A program made the position numbers and the translations under genes. A stretch of 64,000 bases of DNA, taken from assembly GCA_949126835.1 (NCBI GenBank), contig OX421500.1, positions 16,250,181 through 16,314,180 on the forward strand, given 5' to 3'. The notes under the pieces are model-generated. The model did not search any database. It was given only the letters and a program-made list of their open reading frames with translations, and had not been told where the DNA came from. Shown here piece after piece: positions 63,301 through 64,000 of this stretch (position 1 is the stretch's first letter; every line of letters begins with the position of its first letter). Source of the stretch: Anisus vortex (Eukaryota > Mollusca > Gastropoda > Planorbidae).

Positions 63301-63694
63301 GACACATCTATATATTAATTTATCTAGTTATAAATGTCAGACTATTGGCAACTCAAAAATACACCCCCCCTCCCCCACAATTTTGTAATTTTAAATTTAC
63401 GTCCTTATTTTATTAACATTTCAAGTTCAAATGATTTGTTAAAATTGTCACTATTAATCTAAAGACAAATTCTCACAAGTTTCTAACAGTATCAAGAACA
63501 ATTTAAAGTTGTTGTTTTTTTATATTCCTTTTTAAACATTATACTAACAACTTTTGTTTTTATTACAGACATAAATGAATGTGCCAGCTATTTGACCAAT
63601 GATTGTGATCAAGTTTGTCAGAACTATGATGGTGGCTATACTTGCTCTTGTCATTCTGGATACAAGTATAGTTCAGTAGACAAGACCTGCTCAG
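24170..63694 (+). CDS. MUC4-like NIDO-AMOP-VWD-EGF mucin, 3' partial
   Basis: This multi-exon gene encodes a predicted secreted or membrane-anchored mucin glycoprotein. I joined 30 coding exons (separate entries), all with GT-AG borders and consistent phases, giving 6,019 nt and about 2,006 residues before the window ends. Order: signal peptide (1-21), unrecognised domain (about 25-145), small Cys module (146-173), mucin stalk (174-575), NIDO (576-830), AMOP (about 843-990), VWD (about 998-1186), VWD-linked segment (1187-1268), cadherin-like segment (1269-1365), then EGF modules. The layout from NIDO to the first EGFs is that of vertebrate MUC4, including short shared motifs LYPYG, GDPH and NPEDDF. 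From intron 11 onward every intron but one is phase 1, the pattern expected of shuffled EGF exons. MUC4 function (epithelial surface protection, ErbB2 binding in mammals) is family knowledge and should not be transferred directly. The transmembrane and 3' end are not in the window. Confidence 0.9.
24262..24640. repeat. (TATC)n microsatellite, degenerate
   Basis: TATC-rich tract with TGTC and TATT variants starting 20 bases after the exon 1 donor. Open frames through it (LSIYLSIY type) are artefacts. Confidence 0.9.
24701..26904. repeat. 2.2-kb array of 9-bp unit TTYAGTCTC in intron 1
   Basis: About 245 units alternate between TTTAGTCTC and TTCAGTCTC with rare variants (TTAAG, TCAGGCTC, GTCATTCAG). 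Because 9 is a multiple of 3, two frames on each strand stay open for up to 363 codons of FSL, LVS, ETK or RLK repeats; these are not genes. Rare variants recur in blocks (GTCATTCAG near 25472 and 25840; CAGGCTC near 26296, 26450, 26788 and 26868), which suggests higher-order duplications. Confidence 0.95.
26905..27487. other. Intron 1, unassigned part
   Basis: AT-rich; no element recognised. Confidence 0.4.
27488..27657. repeat. 48-49-bp tandem repeat spanning the exon 2 acceptor
   Basis: TTTGTCTAAACATGACT recurs at 27511, 27559 and 27608, each followed by a CTACTYCACAG-like block. The last block is the real acceptor of exon 2; the block at about 27543-27552 also keeps a CAG. Confidence 0.75.
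27648..27804 (+). CDS. Exon 2: N-terminal extracellular domain, part 1
   Basis: Encodes residues 25-76 (YYFRVFITNAN and the KVLDTPT end), accepted after CTACTCCACAG and closed by the donor GTATAT at 27805. It joins exon 1 in phase 1 and leaves phase 2. With exon 3 it forms a segment of about 120 residues with alternating hydrophobic strand-like and helix-like stretches, which could be a SEA-like fold. I cannot assign it with confidence. Confidence 0.8.
28010..30670 (-). pseudogene. RTE/BovB-like LINE, inactivated, in intron 2
   Basis: Read on minus from 30670 downwards: endonuclease start (RVGYWNVRTLNQ near 30400), central endonuclease with YAPTDG, GDFIARVG, TWTSPDGQSQNQIDHI and GSDH (30206-29721), a linker (29533-29300), then reverse transcriptase pieces (29006-28356) and a C-terminal block with RRWRWIGHVCRM (28546-28181). 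Frameshifts separate the blocks. Two key residues are changed: the GDFNA Asn is Ile (30009-30011) and the YADD second Asp is Val (28755-28757). This type of endonuclease is often mis-annotated as craniofacial development protein 2-like. It sits antisense to the host gene. Confidence 0.8.
31030..31235 (+). CDS. Exon 3: N-terminal extracellular domain, part 2
   Basis: Encodes residues 77-145 (PDFIRIIELFVLDDYIDLD to INLQEAQLGTKAE). The acceptor is CCTCAG and the donor GTGAGT. Two N-glycosylation sequons are visible (NAS, NVT). It leaves phase 1. Confidence 0.85.
31256..31400 (-). mobile_element. CR1-like LINE 3' end fragment
   Basis: ATATTACAGACGTTCC, AGAAGATAATTGCGTC and TTTCCTGGTTTGTTCAGG match the antisense 3' end of the LINE at 47697-49689. 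It is followed by the larger copy at 31475-32640. Confidence 0.65.
31401..32640 (-). pseudogene. CR1-like LINE, decayed copy with GGCCTA insertions
   Basis: This minus-strand copy aligns with 47697-48780, from the 3' UTR through the reverse-transcriptase C-terminus. It has many indels, so there is no open frame. Compared with the other copy it contains several clean insertions of GGCCTA directly after TA: 31475-31480, 32053-32058, 32286-32297 (double), 32371-32376 and 32479-32484. It is 5'-truncated near 32640 in the domain upstream of the GVPQG block. Confidence 0.8.
32719..32802 (+). CDS. Exon 4: small Cys-rich module
   Basis: Encodes residues 146-173 (CEWFNYTCPNNQSCIEDEF and a final C). 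Four cysteines are spaced 6, 5 and 8 apart, like half an EGF module. The acceptor is TTTCCCCAG and the donor GTAAGA. Phase 1 on both sides, so the exon could be skipped without a frameshift. Confidence 0.8.
33725..34020 (+). mobile_element. LINE C-terminal fragment (endonuclease-RT type)
   Basis: The frame at 33765-34019 ends in the typical C-terminal tail of animal endonuclease-reverse transcriptases (GLAKTILQGTVQGGRKRDR, then GLSF and DSQRAAQDREEWHKIV). It is 5'-truncated and lies in intron 4. A SINE tail fragment (GACTGGGCATTGTGCTGG) follows at 34038-34070. Confidence 0.65.
34168..35373 (+). CDS. Exon 5: mucin stalk
   Basis: A single 1,206-nt exon encodes residues 174-575, made mostly of Ser, Pro, Thr and Met. 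Imperfect repeats of the type PSSM, SSSQM and LPSS run through it, and it ends in a Thr-rich tail (TTTTKPTTTSTTTTTTTKTT). It lacks Cys. Dense Ser/Thr with Pro predicts heavy O-glycosylation. Unlike vertebrate MUC4 tandem repeats, units are degenerate and not in register. An antisense open frame at 34934-35290 is a shadow. Phase 1 on both sides; the acceptor is TTTTCAG and the donor GTAAGT. Confidence 0.9.
35374..36450. other. Intron 5
   Basis: AT-rich intron; I see no element in it. The acceptor tract before exon 6 is CCTCCCGCCCTCTACTCAG. Confidence 0.6.
36451..36599 (+). CDS. Exon 6: NIDO domain start
   Basis: Encodes residues 576-625, opening with LYPYGISANDIQVPTSGG. The LYPYG start matches the usual opening of NIDO domains in MUC4 and nidogen-type proteins. 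The PFGSDLLKEAY end reads straight into exon 7. Phase 1 in, phase 0 out, donor GTAAGT. Confidence 0.9.
36690..36930. repeat. Diverged tandem repeat in intron 6
   Basis: TAGATTACATTTAGAAA(A/T) recurs about six times at spacings of 45-60 bp with point changes and indels. Confidence 0.65.
37060..37266 (+). CDS. Exon 7: NIDO domain
   Basis: Encodes residues 626-694 (VLPNGVITFGKRNRV, then DVYVLAPFWSYSNP). The NG-x-I-x-F-G and APFW patterns are NIDO hallmarks. The acceptor is TTTTTTCAG and the donor GTTGGT (weak). Phase 0 on both sides. Confidence 0.9.
37315..37565 (+). mobile_element. tRNA-derived SINE in intron 7
   Basis: Contains GAAGACTAGGATACTT, CCCAGCTCCTATGGGTACCT, GGCACGGTGCTGGCCACCC and CTGCTTCACTAGCTCC in the family order. 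The head is decayed. Confidence 0.6.
37566..38109. other. Intron 7, unassigned part
   Basis: No recognisable element. Confidence 0.4.
38110..38289 (+). CDS. Exon 8: NIDO domain, Trp/Tyr-rich insert
   Basis: Encodes residues 695-754. ALVVTWKNVEPP is the NIDO beta-strand pattern. It is followed by a Trp/Tyr-rich stretch (WYTWLCGYYDDWKLYDWW) with two cysteines that I do not know from MUC4 at this place. Phase 0 on both sides. Confidence 0.9.
38290..39107. other. Intron 8
   Basis: AT-rich; no element recognised. Confidence 0.4.
39108..39318 (+). CDS. Exon 9: NIDO domain end
   Basis: Encodes residues 755-824 (NTFQAVYVTDGLTGYAIVTY, MTWLYDD, LVGFAHPDDY). NTFQAV-TDG-YA-Y is the conserved central NIDO pattern. 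Phase 0 in, phase 1 out, donor GTAATG. Confidence 0.92.
39390..39830 (+). mobile_element. CR1/L2-type LINE 3' end in intron 9
   Basis: Translation near 39395-39630 gives the typical C-terminal tail of such LINEs (SYLKELIKPYVLQRTLCSAD, then KTVGLRAFSIPGPKVWNLLP). The 3' UTR runs to a (TTA)n-type end at about 39815-39830. It is 5'-truncated and in sense with the gene. Confidence 0.7.
39991..40256 (+). CDS. Exon 10: AMOP domain, first half
   Basis: Encodes residues 825-913. After the NIDO end, a Cys-rich region starts at QCYDFYL and carries CPCTLGSMGAQW and IMCYAI, matching the CPC-x(6-7)-W pattern of AMOP. A 14-3-3-like or catalytic role is not expected; AMOP is an adhesion-associated extracellular domain. 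Phase 1 in, phase 0 out. Confidence 0.92.
40285..40408 (+). mobile_element. LINE/SINE 3' tail fragment
   Basis: GTGCGCTTTGAACCTAAATT and GCGCTATATAAATACAATTA followed by TTATTATT is the common 3' tail of L2/CR1-related elements in animals. Confidence 0.5.
40466..40585 (+). mobile_element. SINE tail fragment in intron 10
   Basis: GGCGGCTGGGCATTGTGCC, GGCCACACAATCCCCTAG and TGGTGAACGC match the SINE 3' half. Confidence 0.6.
40716..40962 (+). CDS. Exon 11: AMOP domain, second half
   Basis: Encodes residues 914-995. LCCYKYTDPSNW, then HKWCCEDNSSSSYFCSLYNQ and VRPDYGC give the paired CC, C-x-x-Y and RP-x-x-x-C marks of AMOP. The donor is GTTATT (weak). Phase 0 in, phase 1 out; all later introns but one are phase 1. 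Confidence 0.92.
41225..41465 (+). mobile_element. tRNA-derived SINE in intron 11
   Basis: B-box-like GGGTTCAAATCCTG, then AAGGCTAGGATTTGTTCC, GAAGGGTGTCCCTGAGTC, GGCATCTGGGCATTGTGC and GGATCAATTTGATCCAAC. A near-complete body with a truncated head. Confidence 0.75.
41571..41801 (+). CDS. Exon 12: VWD domain start with GDPH motif
   Basis: Encodes residues 996-1072 (GEALGDPHIKTLDGLDYSF, GLGQYIMI, ARTAQA, FVAFAAQ). GDPH-x-x-x-x-DG starts VWD domains; in MUC4 and several gel-forming mucins the GD|PH bond is an autocleavage site. The exon end and donor have been tandemly copied into the intron (separate entry). Phase 1 on both sides. Confidence 0.93.
41780..42007 (+). repeat. Tandem copies of the exon 12 end and donor
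   Basis: GAATTAGATGCACTGGGAAC begins at 41780 (in the exon), 41826, 41869, 41912 and 41955 (one change), with a partial copy at 42001. Spacing is 43-46 bp. Each copy brings the donor region along: GTAGAT (real), then ATATAC, GTTTAC, GTATAC and GTACAC. Confidence 0.9.
42580..42723 (+). CDS. Exon 13: VWD domain, middle
   Basis: Encodes residues 1073-1120 (MIITANKQDCTTAFYAANNY to TTMVASFPSG). The acceptor is CACTTCACTCTAG and the donor GTTTGC. It is the least conserved part of the VWD assignment and rests on phase continuity and position. Phase 1 on both sides. Confidence 0.8.
42752..43356. mobile_element. MITE, TA-flanked, 35-bp inverted ends
   Basis: The left end starts TGTGATGCAACCCCACG and the reverse complement of the right end starts the same way. 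The inverted repeats extend about 35 bp with 3 mismatches, to GAAGTCGG. TA dinucleotides at 42750-42751 and 43357-43358 are the probable target duplication (Tc1/mariner-like). The 605-bp interior has no open frame. The left end lies 28 bases past the exon 13 donor. Confidence 0.8.
43357..44752. other. Intron 13, remainder
   Basis: A short antisense LINE 3' fragment is visible at 43490-43535 (TTTACAGACGTTCCAACTAG, AGAAGATTAATATGTCC). Otherwise AT-rich DNA without a supported feature. Confidence 0.45.
44753..44950 (+). CDS. Exon 14: VWD domain end
   Basis: Encodes residues 1121-1186. GKLKGLMGNFNDNPEDDFQL is the conserved VWD end, with the NPEDDF motif also found in MUC4. The acceptor is TTCTTTACAG and the donor GTACGT. 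Phase 1 on both sides. Confidence 0.92.
44951..45802. other. Intron 14, left part
   Basis: AT-rich; ACATTATCAGTATTGTCCT is duplicated at 45187-45230. No other feature. Confidence 0.4.
45803..46298 (+). mobile_element. Helitron-like non-autonomous candidate
   Basis: Starts A|TCTATATATATAAAATAAG and ends CTAA|T shortly after a G/C-rich CGGGCAACGCCGGGCAAT tract, fitting the Helitron rule of 5'-TC, CTRR-3' and A-T insertion. It contains a tRNA-like stretch (TAGCTCAGTGTTAAACG and GGATTCGATTCTCC) at 45938-46000. The terminal hairpin is weak, so this stays tentative. Confidence 0.4.
46574..46819 (+). CDS. Exon 15: segment after VWD
   Basis: Encodes residues 1187-1268, starting WEVTTTTSIFTYPLGE. 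The CGDSEACIFDLVLTGN block matches the Cys-D-x-x-x-C-x-x-D pattern found after the VWD domain in MUC4 and similar proteins. The acceptor is TTTATTCCAG and the donor GTGAGT. Phase 1 on both sides. Confidence 0.9.
46915..47135 (+). mobile_element. tRNA-derived SINE in intron 15
   Basis: GGGTTTGAATCCTGGCGAAG (B box region), GTCTGGAGGGTGTCCCTGAA, GGGCTGGGCATTGTACTGG and GAATGCTGCTTCACC in order; the head is truncated. Confidence 0.75.
47229..47457 (+). CDS. Exon 16: cadherin-like segment
   Basis: Encodes residues 1269-1344. The pattern DAQIKFTATDADPEDTVTY, SINSTSGLLSYTP resembles a cadherin or Ig-like beta-sandwich of the type found after VWD in MUC4. Phase 1 in and phase 2 out, the only departure from phase 1 after exon 11. 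A short copy of its middle part lies in intron 20. Confidence 0.88.
47556..47696 (+). mobile_element. Older LINE copy, left part (interrupted)
   Basis: Sense-strand fragment of the LINE C-terminal frame (VIIIHKALNSDLDIQHNNLL). It ends in AAGTTCTCTT and resumes at 49690 after the inserted minus-strand copy. Confidence 0.75.
47697..49689 (-). mobile_element. CR1-like LINE, 5'-truncated, near-intact RT frame
   Basis: On minus, a single frame of about 640 codons carries a linker, then reverse transcriptase: [54 protein letters not shown] and FADDC, and a C-terminal tail ending near WNGLPEQTRKTN. The endonuclease is missing (5' truncation). The catalytic Asp of RT motif A is Asn (LLNFSKAFD, codon 48831-48833), so this copy is probably inactive. 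The 3' end has an (ATAAG)n-type tail. The first 20-25 codons of the long frame (to 49760) are antisense of the older copy and not part of the element. Flanks share ACTCTT/TTCTCTT, a plausible target duplication. Confidence 0.85.
49690..49800 (+). mobile_element. Older LINE copy, right part
   Basis: Continues the + strand copy interrupted at 47696: ACTCTTTCTTG, then GGGTTGGCTGAACAAACC and ATTCAAGACTAGAC, matching the family's C-terminus and 3' UTR. Confidence 0.75.
49801..50428. other. Intron 16, right part
   Basis: AT-rich, no supported feature. Confidence 0.4.
50429..50601 (+). CDS. Exon 17: end of cadherin-like segment and EGF 1
   Basis: Encodes residues 1345-1402. VQAQDSKGGQSNIVYVDLVV closes the beta-sandwich; CPDCSGQGVC and SVCSCWPAYTG form the first EGF-like unit, with a long inter-Cys loop (RSRTQENEMENG). 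Phase 2 in, phase 1 out. Confidence 0.9.
50602..51252. other. Intron 17
   Basis: No supported element. Confidence 0.4.
51253..51414 (+). CDS. Exon 18: EGF-like module 2
   Basis: Encodes residues 1403-1456: ANCELNYDACKDQPC, GQKCTD, YNCGSCPAGYEER. The GSCPAGY turn resembles the thrombospondin/MUC4-type EGF. Phase 1 on both sides. Confidence 0.9.
51534..51671 (+). CDS. Exon 19: calcium-binding EGF
   Basis: Encodes residues 1457-1502: DKNEC start, CENAVGSYSCACLPGY core. The C-x-N-x(4)-Y-x-C-x-C pattern is the Asp/Asn beta-hydroxylation consensus of cbEGF modules. It follows exon 18 by only 119 bases. Phase 1 on both sides. Confidence 0.92.
51672..52324. other. Intron 19
   Basis: AT-rich with repeated ATGATTATAAAT-type words and a (TA)n run near 51810. 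No element supported. Confidence 0.45.
52325..52450 (+). CDS. Exon 20: calcium-binding EGF
   Basis: Encodes residues 1503-1544: DVDECAEKTHNCQQVC, CENTEGGFSCSCLPGN. Complete six-Cys cbEGF with the hydroxylation consensus. Phase 1 on both sides. Confidence 0.92.
52565..52657. repeat. 45-bp direct duplication
   Basis: ATTCATGGCTTACAGCTCTG, then ACAACTCTAAGTTGGCATGTA occurs twice in a row. Confidence 0.85.
53030..53416. mobile_element. Tc1/mariner-type MITE, left end lost
   Basis: Second copy of the family at 14301-14895. It ends CGTAACCTGAGGTACCACTG|TA, the inverted repeat of the left end of the first copy. A partial duplication of the end (CATAACCTGAGGCACTG) lies 50 bases inside. Confidence 0.6.
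53561..53595 (+). repeat. Copy of exon 16 fragment in intron 20
   Basis: CAATGGGAAGTAACTCATGG, followed by CAAA and GCACAGA, matches exon 16 at 47281-47314 with two or three changes. It lies about 40 bases upstream of the exon 21 acceptor and is followed by a donor-like AAAG|GTAACA. Confidence 0.75.
53634..53756 (+). CDS. Exon 21: EGF-like module, non-calcium type
   Basis: Encodes residues 1545-1585: CANKGCNQICTVTG, ANCACYTGY. It begins DETSAT instead of D-x-D-E-C, so the calcium-binding signature is lost. Phase 1 on both sides. Confidence 0.88.
54395..54660 (+). mobile_element. CR1-like LINE 3' fragment, decayed
   Basis: ACATTCTGACTTAGAGCTAC and GGAATGGGTTGCCTTAACTA follow the C-terminal order of the 47697-49689 family in + orientation. 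Confidence 0.55.
54871..54993 (+). CDS. Exon 22: calcium-binding EGF
   Basis: Encodes residues 1586-1626: DIDECTLSNKPCSQSC, CQNTVGGFLCSCYPGY. Complete cbEGF. Phase 1 on both sides. Confidence 0.92.
54994..55923. other. Intron 22
   Basis: Contains a short direct repeat (GTGTGCTTAATGTGTAT twice, 55290-55360) and a C-run at 55491-55500. No element assigned. Confidence 0.45.
55924..56169 (+). CDS. Exon 23: two EGF modules in one exon
   Basis: Encodes residues 1627-1708. The first half is a laminin/tenascin-like EGF (CDAPYYGVNCSSMC, CNGHGACDN, CECNAGWSGVNC); the second is a cbEGF (DVDECNTNNACPIGQKC, CVNTLGSFYCQC). At 246 nt it is the only EGF exon carrying two modules. Phase 1 on both sides. Confidence 0.92.
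56590..56721 (+). CDS. Exon 24: calcium-binding EGF
   Basis: Encodes residues 1709-1752: DINECLNVLDNTCDLSLEDC, CVNNQGSYSCLCRSGF. Phase 1 on both sides. Confidence 0.92.
56828..57070. repeat. About 55-bp tandem repeat in intron 24
   Basis: GGGCTCAGCAAACTTGTTAG, ACTACTGTGCTAATTATAAC, ACTGTCTT recurs four to five times with small changes. Confidence 0.85.
57455..57578. repeat. 16-bp minisatellite in intron 24
   Basis: About seven copies of GATAAGACTTCCGTAG with CCATAG, GACAAG and CCGCAG variants, 57464-57570. Open frames on minus through it are artefacts. Confidence 0.85.
57959..58774 (+). repeat. 24 tandem copies of the exon 25 acceptor region
   Basis: A 34-bp unit (ATATTGATGAATGTGCTACA, then TTTTATTTGAATAG or TTTACTTTGAATAG) repeats in exact 34-bp register 24 times, 816 bp, and abuts exon 25, whose first 22 bases are the start of the next unit. 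Each copy carries the exon's DIDECAT codons and a terminal AATAG or AACAG acceptor; one copy has AATAT. An upstream acceptor would run into a TGA in the second unit. Confidence 0.93.
58775..58900 (+). CDS. Exon 25: calcium-binding EGF
   Basis: Encodes residues 1753-1794: DIDECATSRHNCEQIC, CENTVGKFNCKCNYGF. Only the last acceptor of the preceding array keeps the frame into this sequence. The donor is GTAATT. Phase 1 on both sides. Confidence 0.92.
59038..59163 (+). CDS. Exon 26: EGF-like module, non-calcium type
   Basis: Encodes residues 1795-1836: DVCAGKTLNCSDIC, PYCLCKSGFSLQG. It is separated from exon 25 by only 137 bases. The acceptor is CTAAAG. Phase 1 on both sides. Confidence 0.88.
59340..59465 (+). 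mobile_element. tRNA-derived SINE fragment in intron 26
   Basis: GGGCATTGTGGCAGAGCATC, GGTCATGGGTTCAAATTTTG and CAGGAGGGTGTCTGT resemble the SINE head with a worn B box. Confidence 0.45.
59470..59574. repeat. Dispersed repeat, copy 1
   Basis: Matches 63015-63121: AACCCAAATTAATAGA, ACAGTTTTTGCCATGGCTTG and GGCCACTCAACCTATCTGC occur in both at the same spacing. Family unknown. Confidence 0.75.
59575..59755 (+). mobile_element. tRNA-derived SINE in intron 26
   Basis: AGTAGCGGCAGAGCACTGG (A box region), GGTCCTGGGTATGATCCC (B box, mutated), TCTACCCAGTTCTGATGG. The tail is short. Confidence 0.6.
60055..60186 (+). CDS. Exon 27: calcium-binding EGF
   Basis: Encodes residues 1837-1880: DINECDFTNLNLCGQKDKC, CTNTVGGYSCSCSPGY. 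Phase 1 on both sides, donor GTAAGT. Confidence 0.92.
60187..60735. other. Intron 27
   Basis: AT-rich, no supported feature; the open frame over it is chance. Confidence 0.45.
60736..60846 (+). CDS. Exon 28: laminin-type EGF
   Basis: Encodes residues 1881-1917: ACSQGKWGDKCANDCACSTG, CDPQKGCICKSGFTG. The GKWGxxC and CxCxxGA spacing is that of MEGF/laminin-like EGFs. Phase 1 on both sides. Confidence 0.9.
61235..62387. repeat. 55-bp satellite, about 21 copies, in intron 28
   Basis: The unit contains GTGTCACCATACGGCAACAT, ATGCTCATTTGTATCTGTCT and TAAGTTTCTTGTATG and repeats in exact 55-bp steps. TATGGTGTCACCATA in each unit is a 7-bp inverted repeat about one base. The first copies have ACTGCAACATATGCTAA; later ones are nearly uniform ACGGCAACATATGCTCA. 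Confidence 0.95.
62666..62806 (+). CDS. Exon 29: calcium-binding EGF
   Basis: Encodes residues 1918-1964: GTKCENDLDECSTGLKVC, CINTYGSAYCQCIEGY. The hydroxylation consensus has one extra residue. The first CEN completes exon 28's module, so the EGF boundary falls inside the exon. Phase 1 on both sides. Confidence 0.92.
62880..63345. repeat. Direct repeat pair flanking an insert in intron 29
   Basis: GATATTTGTTTAATGTTATG, ATGATAGAC and CAGACTATTGGCAACT occur at 62888-62980 and 63270-63345. Between them lie the dispersed repeat copy 2 (63015-63121) and a CAGCCGGCTCCTGAAGGTGT stretch of unknown origin. Confidence 0.7.
63569..63694 (+). CDS. Exon 30: calcium-binding EGF (last in window)
   Basis: Encodes residues 1965-2006: DINECASYLTNDCDQVC, CQNYDGGYTCSCHSGY. 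The donor GTATTT at 63695 leaves phase 1, so the gene continues beyond the right edge. Confidence 0.92.
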
Positions 63695-64000
63695 GTATTT
63701 GTTAAAATCAATCCCAAAATCCACTATTGTTTGTCCACATTATGTCAATCTAATGAATCAGAAACATGTATGTAGCATCTGTTAAGAAAAAGTAGCTGGG
63801 TCTTATCCAAGCCTCACAATCTCCTTTTATGCAATTGCAAACATGACAACTGTAATGATAACTGTCATTTATGTAAGAGCGGAAGAGCTAAAATGGATTA
63901 GGGATACGAGTTTTTAGAACAGTTGATTTGATGGGTGGGCCAGGCACCTGCTTGTGCTCCTTGGAAAGCCTTGTATCTTGGGGTTCAAGGGTTACCATAC
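63695..64000. other. Intron 30, left part
   Basis: A worn SINE-like stretch (GTAGCTGGGTCTTATCCAAG, CCTCACAATCTCC) is visible at 63790-63830; nothing else is clear. Confidence 0.4.

Overview
The window is animal genomic DNA. It is AT-rich, with large introns, GT-AG splicing and dense non-LTR retrotransposons, tRNA-derived SINEs, hAT-type MITEs and tandem arrays. The repeat content and the frequent TAGGCCTA motif suggest a mollusc, most likely a gastropod; that is an inference from style, not a proven identification. There are no bacterial features.

One host gene is well supported. It runs on the + strand from an ATG at 24170 and continues past the right edge. I traced 30 coding exons by splice sites and phase continuity (6,019 nt, about 2,006 residues in the window). 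The predicted protein has a signal peptide, an unrecognised N-terminal domain of about 120 residues, a small Cys-rich module, a Ser/Thr/Pro/Met mucin stalk in one 1.2 kb exon, then NIDO, AMOP and VWD domains, a cadherin-like segment and at least 15 EGF modules, many of the calcium-binding D-x-[DN]-E-C type. NIDO-AMOP-VWD followed by a cadherin-like segment and EGFs is the layout of MUC4, so I call it a MUC4-family secreted or membrane mucin with an expanded EGF array. Any transmembrane segment would lie beyond the window.

Layout: 1-24122 is upstream or 5' non-coding intronic DNA. It holds a decayed hAT transposase (1-1036), nested hAT elements (5561-6899 with 5796-6061 inside; 9373-12403 with a TTAA-flanked element inside), SINEs, LINE ends and minisatellites. 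A possible remote promoter and first non-coding exon lies at 2967-3505. From 24170 to 63694 the exons are separated by introns holding a 2.2 kb array of 9-bp units, a dead RTE/BovB-like LINE, two large minus-strand copies of one CR1-like LINE (one inserted into an older opposite-strand copy of its own family), a TA-flanked MITE, a Helitron-like candidate and several satellites.

The least ordinary signals are: (1) tandem arrays built from exon-intron boundaries of this one gene (24 extra copies of the exon 25 acceptor, four or five of the exon 12 donor, a short array at the exon 2 acceptor), plus an intron 1 array of some 245 pyrimidine-AG units; (2) repeated clean insertions of the hexamer GGCCTA next to TA, visible by comparing two copies of the same LINE; (3) a short duplicate of exon 16 sequence in intron 20.
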